Of a DNA stretch of 32,917 bases, positions 29,109 through 32,917 are shown piece after piece. The notes beneath the pieces were generated by a model. The model did not search any database, had not been told where the DNA came from, and was given only the letters and a program-made list of their open reading frames with translations. Both the position numbers and the translations under genes were made by a program. Location of the stretch: positions 1-32,917 of the forward strand of contig DAXK01000010.1 of assembly GCA_002506365.1 (NCBI GenBank), given 5' to 3'. How positions within the stretch are numbered: the stretch's first letter is position 1; the number at the start of each line of letters is the position of its first letter. The DNA is from an archaeon UBA583. Its GTDB lineage: Archaea; Nanobdellota; Nanobdellia; Woesearchaeales; UBA583.

Positions 29109-31562
29109 TTATTCAAAATAAAAATCATCATCCATAGATTCACTTTCTGAACTTTGTTTCTCGTGAGCTTTCATTTCATAAAATCTAAATGCCACAAGTC
29201 CAACAAATCCAAATCCTAAAATAATTAATAACCAAACCCACCACGATAAACCTTCACTCTCAGTAACTTGACTTAAATCTAAAACCATTGGAATTCTTTT
29301 TTTATAACCTGAATCTGAAATAATAGTTAAATCTCCTACTGAAGAATTTCCAAGAGCTTCTAATAAAATAGGATTTTTTATCTTAAAAAAAATATCTCTT
29401 GAATCATCAATCGCAATTAATTTTGTAGCTTCCGCCGGTTCAATAATTCCTTTATATGTTCCTCCAATCTCAAAATTAATAGTTTGTCTTTCAGAAGATG
29501 TATCATTTAAAACAATTGAAAAATCATCTAAACTATTTAAAACAATTTTATCAACTGTCTTAAAAGTAACTTTTGCAATATCAATTGAAACATTAGCAAC
29601 TGTGCTAAAAACATTTTCACCAAACTTACAATCAAACTCAATATCAAAATTTCCTTGCTTTAAAACAAAATTACTAATTGGAATATCATAACTAGTTTGA
29701 GTTAAAGTAACTACTTCAACTCCTCCCTCAAAAGGATTAGTATAATCACAAGAAATATCAAAAGTTGGGACATTTTTCATAAATCTTAAATTAATCACTG
29801 GAACTTCCTCAGTAATTGAATAATTCCCAGACACTAAAGAAATTGGACTTGGACCAACTAAATTAATTGGCATATCAATTAAAGTTAAATCAGCATTTTT
29901 CCCAGTAACTCCTTTAATAATTATTCTTCCACTCAACTCAGAAAAAAAATCTGCATCAACTTTAATATTAAACTCAATTTCATCCTTTCCTTCTAAATCA
30001 CCTAAACTTTGAGAATAAGAAACATATTTATTTAATTCTGGACTTAACTCAACTCTAACATTTTTCAAATTATGAATAGTAGGATTTGATATTTTAAACT
30101 TTGTAACCTCCTTAATTTCATTAACTTCATTAATCTTCAAATATGGTTTAATTTGTTCCTTAATTGCTAAATATGCTAAAGTATTCTTTTCAATATCTCC
30201 CCATCCCGTTGAAGGTTCCTTAAAATAAATCCACTTTTTCCCATCATCAATATACTCAGTTCCACCACCAACTTTTTGTAAACCTAAAACACTCCAAGCA
30301 GTCTTAATTAAATCTTTATAAATTGAACTTTTCCCCCAACTCCCATCATTATTTTGATTAAACTTTAAATTATTTGTAAGTTCAGCATTTGATTTATAAA
30401 ATAAGTATTTTCCTGTATCTTCATATTCTTCAGTCGTATCTAAATACTGTATTCCCAAATCTTCATCTTTAATAACTAACGAATCAATATAATTAGATAA
30501 TAAATTTGAATCTTTTATTGAACCACCATACCCAATTAAAGTATCAATTGTAGCTGAATAATCACAATTACTACTTTTCCCAATACAACTAAATTCATCA
30601 ATTGACACAGTAAAACCACGACTATTATCATACTCAACAGTTTCCTTTAATTTTCCATTGTAAGTATAAGTTAATAACTTAATTTCTTCCATACTCTCAT
30701 TACAAGATAAAATTATTTTATCACTCGCAAACTTTGATATTTTCTCACTATCCTTATCAAATTTATAATTAACCTCATCTTCATTATCAATCTTTAATGA
30801 ACAAGTAACTTCTTCTCCAGTCACAAAAGAATTGTCAACTTCAATATCAAACCTTGTAGGATTATTCTCATTTGAAATCTTAAATTTATTTAAATAATTT
30901 TGTCCATCTTCAATTAACCTTGAATTTAAAGAATACCCTGATAAAACTAAATTTCTCAAAATTAATGAAGTATCTAAAATATCACATGAATCTTTTGGCC
31001 AGCATTTATTATTATTATTTCTATCAACCTTTAACTTTTCATAAGCATTAACACTTTGTTCACTTTGAGAAGATTCAACATCATTTAACACAATTAAAAA
31101 ATAACTTAAATCGACAGGATTTAAAACATCTGGGTCAAGACCTAAAACATGATTAATCAATTTTGATTGTTTTTGTTTTTGAAACTTTCTTTTAATAATT
31201 TTTTCCTTATTATCTGAAGAATAAATTATTTCTAAAGAAAATTCATCTGACTTAATTTTCTCTAAAGCAAAATTTGTAAAATGACAATTTTTCTTTTTTT
31301 TATTTTCAAAAATTTTCAAATCTAAATCTTTTCCTGAATCCGGTATGATTTTAAAAACTAGAGAATCAAGTTCTTTATCAGAACAAAACTCAAAACTTAA
31401 AATTTCATTTTCAAGATAATTGATTTTTTCATAAACATTATTATTTTCATTAAAATAGCTCGGTGATACAATATTTAATGTATCTGCGGAAAAACCTAAA
31501 CTCATAGACATAATAAAAACTATAAAAGTCATTACAAATCTCGGTTTTCCGAAAAATTTCAT
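29109..31562 (-). CDS. large surface protein with signal peptide and C-terminal anchor
   Basis: 817 residues. A signal peptide (about 1-25, FVMTFIVFIMSMSLGFSA) leads to a long extracellular part and a membrane helix near the end (WWVWLLIILGFGFVGLVAF, about 775-793), with a short acidic cytosolic tail (DDDFYFE). Around residues 150-250 and 395-450 the sequence has terpenoid-cyclase/prenyltransferase-toroid-like repeats, e.g. LKFNQNNDGSWGKSSIYKDLIKTAWSVLGLQKVGG, where the QN-x-DGSWG and TAWSVLGL phrases are typical. The region after 490 looks like tandem beta domains (SPELNKYVSYSQSLGDLEGKDEIEFNIKV). Few Cys. A cell-surface binding or structural protein is likely; no enzymatic residue is identifiable. 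Confidence 0.75.
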   Translation of the reverse strand: MKFFGKPRFVMTFIVFIMSMSLGFSADTLNIVSPSYFNENNNVYEKINYLENEILSFEFCSDKELDSLVFKIIPDSGKDLDLKIFENKKKKNCHFTNFALEKIKSDEFSLEIIYSSDNKEKIIKRKFQKQKQSKLINHVLGLDPDVLNPVDLSYFLIVLNDVESSQSEQSVNAYEKLKVDRNNNNKCWPKDSCDILDTSLILRNLVLSGYSLNSRLIEDGQNYLNKFKISNENNPTRFDIEVDNSFVTGEEVTCSLKIDNEDEVNYKFDKDSEKISKFASDKIILSCNESMEEIKLLTYTYNGKLKETVEYDNSRGFTVSIDEFSCIGKSSNCDYSATIDTLIGYGGSIKDSNLLSNYIDSLVIKDEDLGIQYLDTTEEYEDTGKYLFYKSNAELTNNLKFNQNNDGSWGKSSIYKDLIKTAWSVLGLQKVGGGTEYIDDGKKWIYFKEPSTGWGDIEKNTLAYLAIKEQIKPYLKINEVNEIKEVTKFKISNPTIHNLKNVRVELSPELNKYVSYSQSLGDLEGKDEIEFNIKVDADFFSELSGRIIIKGVTGKNADLTLIDMPINLVGPSPISLVSGNYSITEEVPVINLRFMKNVPTFDISCDYTNPFEGGVEVVTLTQTSYDIPISNFVLKQGNFDIEFDCKFGENVFSTVANVSIDIAKVTFKTVDKIVLNSLDDFSIVLNDTSSERQTINFEIGGTYKGIIEPAEATKLIAIDDSRDIFFKIKNPILLEALGNSSVGDLTIISDSGYKKRIPMVLDLSQVTESEGLSWWVWLLIILGFGFVGLVAFRFYEMKAHEKQSSESESMDDDFYFE

Positions 31563-31581
31563 AGTAAAATCTACGAAAAAT

Positions 31582-31590
31582 GGGTTTAAT
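31582..31590 (-). promoter_or_regulatory. TATA-like box of the surface protein gene
   Basis: ATTAAACCC on the minus strand, 20-28 nt before the ATG at 31562. CTATAAACC further up (31593-31601) is an alternative. Confidence 0.35.
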
Positions 31591-31601
31591 ATGGTTTATA
31601 G

Positions 31602-31948
31602 TCACTCTAAAATTAGGTTTTATTTTATCTATTATATTGGATAAAAAATAGTTGAACCAGATATCTAAATTTTAAATTATATTTTATAAAATTATTCTAT
31701 CTTTTTTATCTATTTTAAAGTAATTTTAATAACTTAAAAATAAAATATTTTTAATTAAAATTTAATATAACACCAACACTACTTTATACCTTAAAATCAT
31801 AAATAATTATCTATAAATTTAGTATAAATTTATCATAAATTAAAACAAAATAAAAATAAAAATTATCTCGAAATTTAACTAAATTTATATCCTAAAAAAT
31901 AATAATTATTAAATTAAATTCCAATTTAAAATAAAAAAATAAAGTAAA
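31602..31948. other. divergent gene-free region between the surface protein and secF
   Basis: Nothing coding. TTTTATC/GATAAAA (31623-31646) forms a hairpin, and TATAAATTTA occurs twice in tandem (31812-31832) followed by a third partial copy. Otherwise plain AT-rich sequence. Confidence 0.4.
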
Positions 31949-31949
31949 G

Positions 31950-31957
31950 TATATAAA
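31950..31957 (+). promoter_or_regulatory. TATA box of secF
   Basis: TATATAAA, 24-31 nt before ATG 31981. Confidence 0.5.
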
Positions 31958-31980
31958 AAAACAATTCTTCACTAAATTAT

Positions 31981-32895
31981 ATGAAAAAAAAACTACACAC
32001 TAAAGTAGATTCAATTAACACTAAATTTGTTAAATTTTATAAATCAAATTATAAAAAATTATTGATATTACCATTATTAATGTTTTTAATTGCTGTTGGA
32101 TTTATTGTAAATACAAGTATGAAAGAAGGAGTTCCAATTTATAGAGATGTTTCATTAAAAGGAGGATTATCCTCAATAATTACAATTGATACTCAAATCA
32201 CATCAGAAGATTTAAAATCATCTTTATTAAACTTAAATCCTGATAACTCATTTGCCATTTCAGAATTATTTGACAATGGAAAAAGAACTGGATTTATTAT
32301 CGATACAGATTTAGAAGAAGAAAAATTAATCTCAAATATTAACAATAAATTTGACACAAAATTTGAGTTTGGAGAAAATTATAATTCAAACTTTATTTCA
32401 CCAACATTATCATCAGCTTTTTTCAAACAAGCAATGTATATTTTATTAATTTCATTTGTATTAATGTCCATTGTAATCTTTTTATATTTTAAACAATTAG
32501 TTCCAAGTGGGGCAGTAGTATTATCAGCAATTTTTGATATTATCGTAACAGTTGGAGTTTTAGATATGTTACAATTTAAAGTTTCAATTGCTGGAGTTGG
32601 GGCTTTAATTATGATTATTGGATATTCAATTGATACTGACGTATTATTAACAAATAGGACATATAAAGAAAAAGGAAACAACTACTTTGAAAAAACAGGT
32701 AATGCATTTAAAACTGGAGTTTTAATGAGTTTTACAACTTTAGTTACTGGAATTGCGGCAATGATTTTAACAAATTCATCCGTAATTTATGAAATTTCAT
32801 TAATTTTAGTAATTGGATTATTAGTTGATTTTGTATCAACTTGGTTTCAAAATGCTTCCATTTTGTTATGGTGGTTAACTGGCAAAAAAAATTAA
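31981..32895 (+). CDS. secF: protein translocase subunit SecF
   Basis: 304 residues, typical for archaeal SecF. Partner of SecD; helps the Sec channel complete export using the proton gradient. TM1 about 27-45; an external domain with RDVSLKGGLSSIITID (about 55-70), the SecD/F first-domain signature; then a five-helix bundle (about 150-300) including VVLSAIFDIIVTVGVLDML and IIGYSIDTDVLLTNR, which carries the conserved Asp residues of the family. The secD gene usually follows secF in archaea and may lie just beyond the window. The stop codon is centred in an 18-bp A/T palindrome (32885-32902). Confidence 0.94.
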   Translation: MKKKLHTKVDSINTKFVKFYKSNYKKLLILPLLMFLIAVGFIVNTSMKEGVPIYRDVSLKGGLSSIITIDTQITSEDLKSSLLNLNPDNSFAISELFDNGKRTGFIIDTDLEEEKLISNINNKFDTKFEFGENYNSNFISPTLSSAFFKQAMYILLISFVLMSIVIFLYFKQLVPSGAVVLSAIFDIIVTVGVLDMLQFKVSIAGVGALIMIIGYSIDTDVLLTNRTYKEKGNNYFEKTGNAFKTGVLMSFTTLVTGIAAMILTNSSVIYEISLILVIGLLVDFVSTWFQNASILLWWLTGKKN

Positions 32896-32902
32896 TTTTT
32901 TT
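32885..32902 (+). terminator. stop-centred A/T palindrome after secF
   Basis: Seven A, TTAA, seven T. The secF stop codon (32893-32895) lies in the middle. An A-run/T-run hairpin, weak evidence alone but matching the stop-in-loop pattern at other genes. Confidence 0.3.
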
Positions 32903-32917
32903 ATAATTTTTTATTTT

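Noticed and set aside
32379..32681. 100-codon minus-strand frame inside secF
   Set aside because: Antisense of conserved SecF helices.
1..32917. CRISPR array near the CARF-like gene
   Set aside because: No regularly spaced repeat of 23 nt or more is seen anywhere; the 24-bp repeat at 15123 has only two copies.

Overview
The window looks like a piece of a very AT-rich archaeal chromosome, probably from a reduced-genome DPANN lineage (Woesearchaeota/Pacearchaeota-like); that placement is inference. Archaeal identity comes from RadA, the proteasome-activating nucleotidase, archaeal/eukaryote-type ProRS, an aCPSF2-type beta-CASP nuclease, an archaeal PRPP synthetase, Hel308-type helicase domains and SecF. 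Almost every gene has a TATA-like box about 22-32 nt before its ATG and no Shine-Dalgarno sequence, which suggests mostly leaderless mRNAs.

Layout. 1-4.2 kb: a V4R-like protein (-), an orphan Asn-rich protein, a zinc-ribbon gene broken by 65 nt of extra sequence, a small PH-like membrane protein, and prs (-) with an elaborate leader. 4.5-8.7 kb: a DoxX-like membrane protein, an orphan glutamate 5-kinase, a lipoprotein with DUF333 and three Kazal-like domains, and a compact GlgX-like GH13 enzyme. 9.1-11.5 kb: a tight proS-GNAT-Cys/His protein operon. 11.6-16 kb: a small protein with a PIP-box-like tail (-), aCPSF2 (-), an orphan ORF, an MgtC/DUF4010 membrane protein and a conserved-looking unknown (-). 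16-21.9 kb: a Hel308-like protein lacking the first RecA domain, an orphan ORF, PAN, a membrane GT2 glycosyltransferase and a membrane-anchored thioredoxin-like protein. 22-25.7 kb: a secretion/pilus ATPase with a coupled 60-aa membrane protein (-), then a CARF-wHTH-like regulator. 26-32.9 kb: radA, a small helical protein, a leucyl aminopeptidase and a large surface protein (-), and secF.

Systems present are DNA repair (RadA, Hel308 half, possible PCNA clients), protein turnover (PAN, M17 peptidase), envelope and secretion (SecF, secretion ATPase, lipoprotein, surface protein, GT2) and housekeeping (prs, proS). They are scattered as mostly single-gene units.

The less expected material is between the genes. 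Four intergenic stretches (about 8.9, 22.0, 24.8 and 25.9 kb) look like independently transcribed structured RNAs, two of them ending in hairpin plus U-run terminators. Several genes end in inverted repeats whose loop or centre is the stop codon. Perfect palindromes sit on or near promoters of prs, doxX-like, the orphan at 18.0 kb, the CARF-like gene and (variant spacing) radA. All of this was read by eye from the sequence; no alignment, folding or database search was run.
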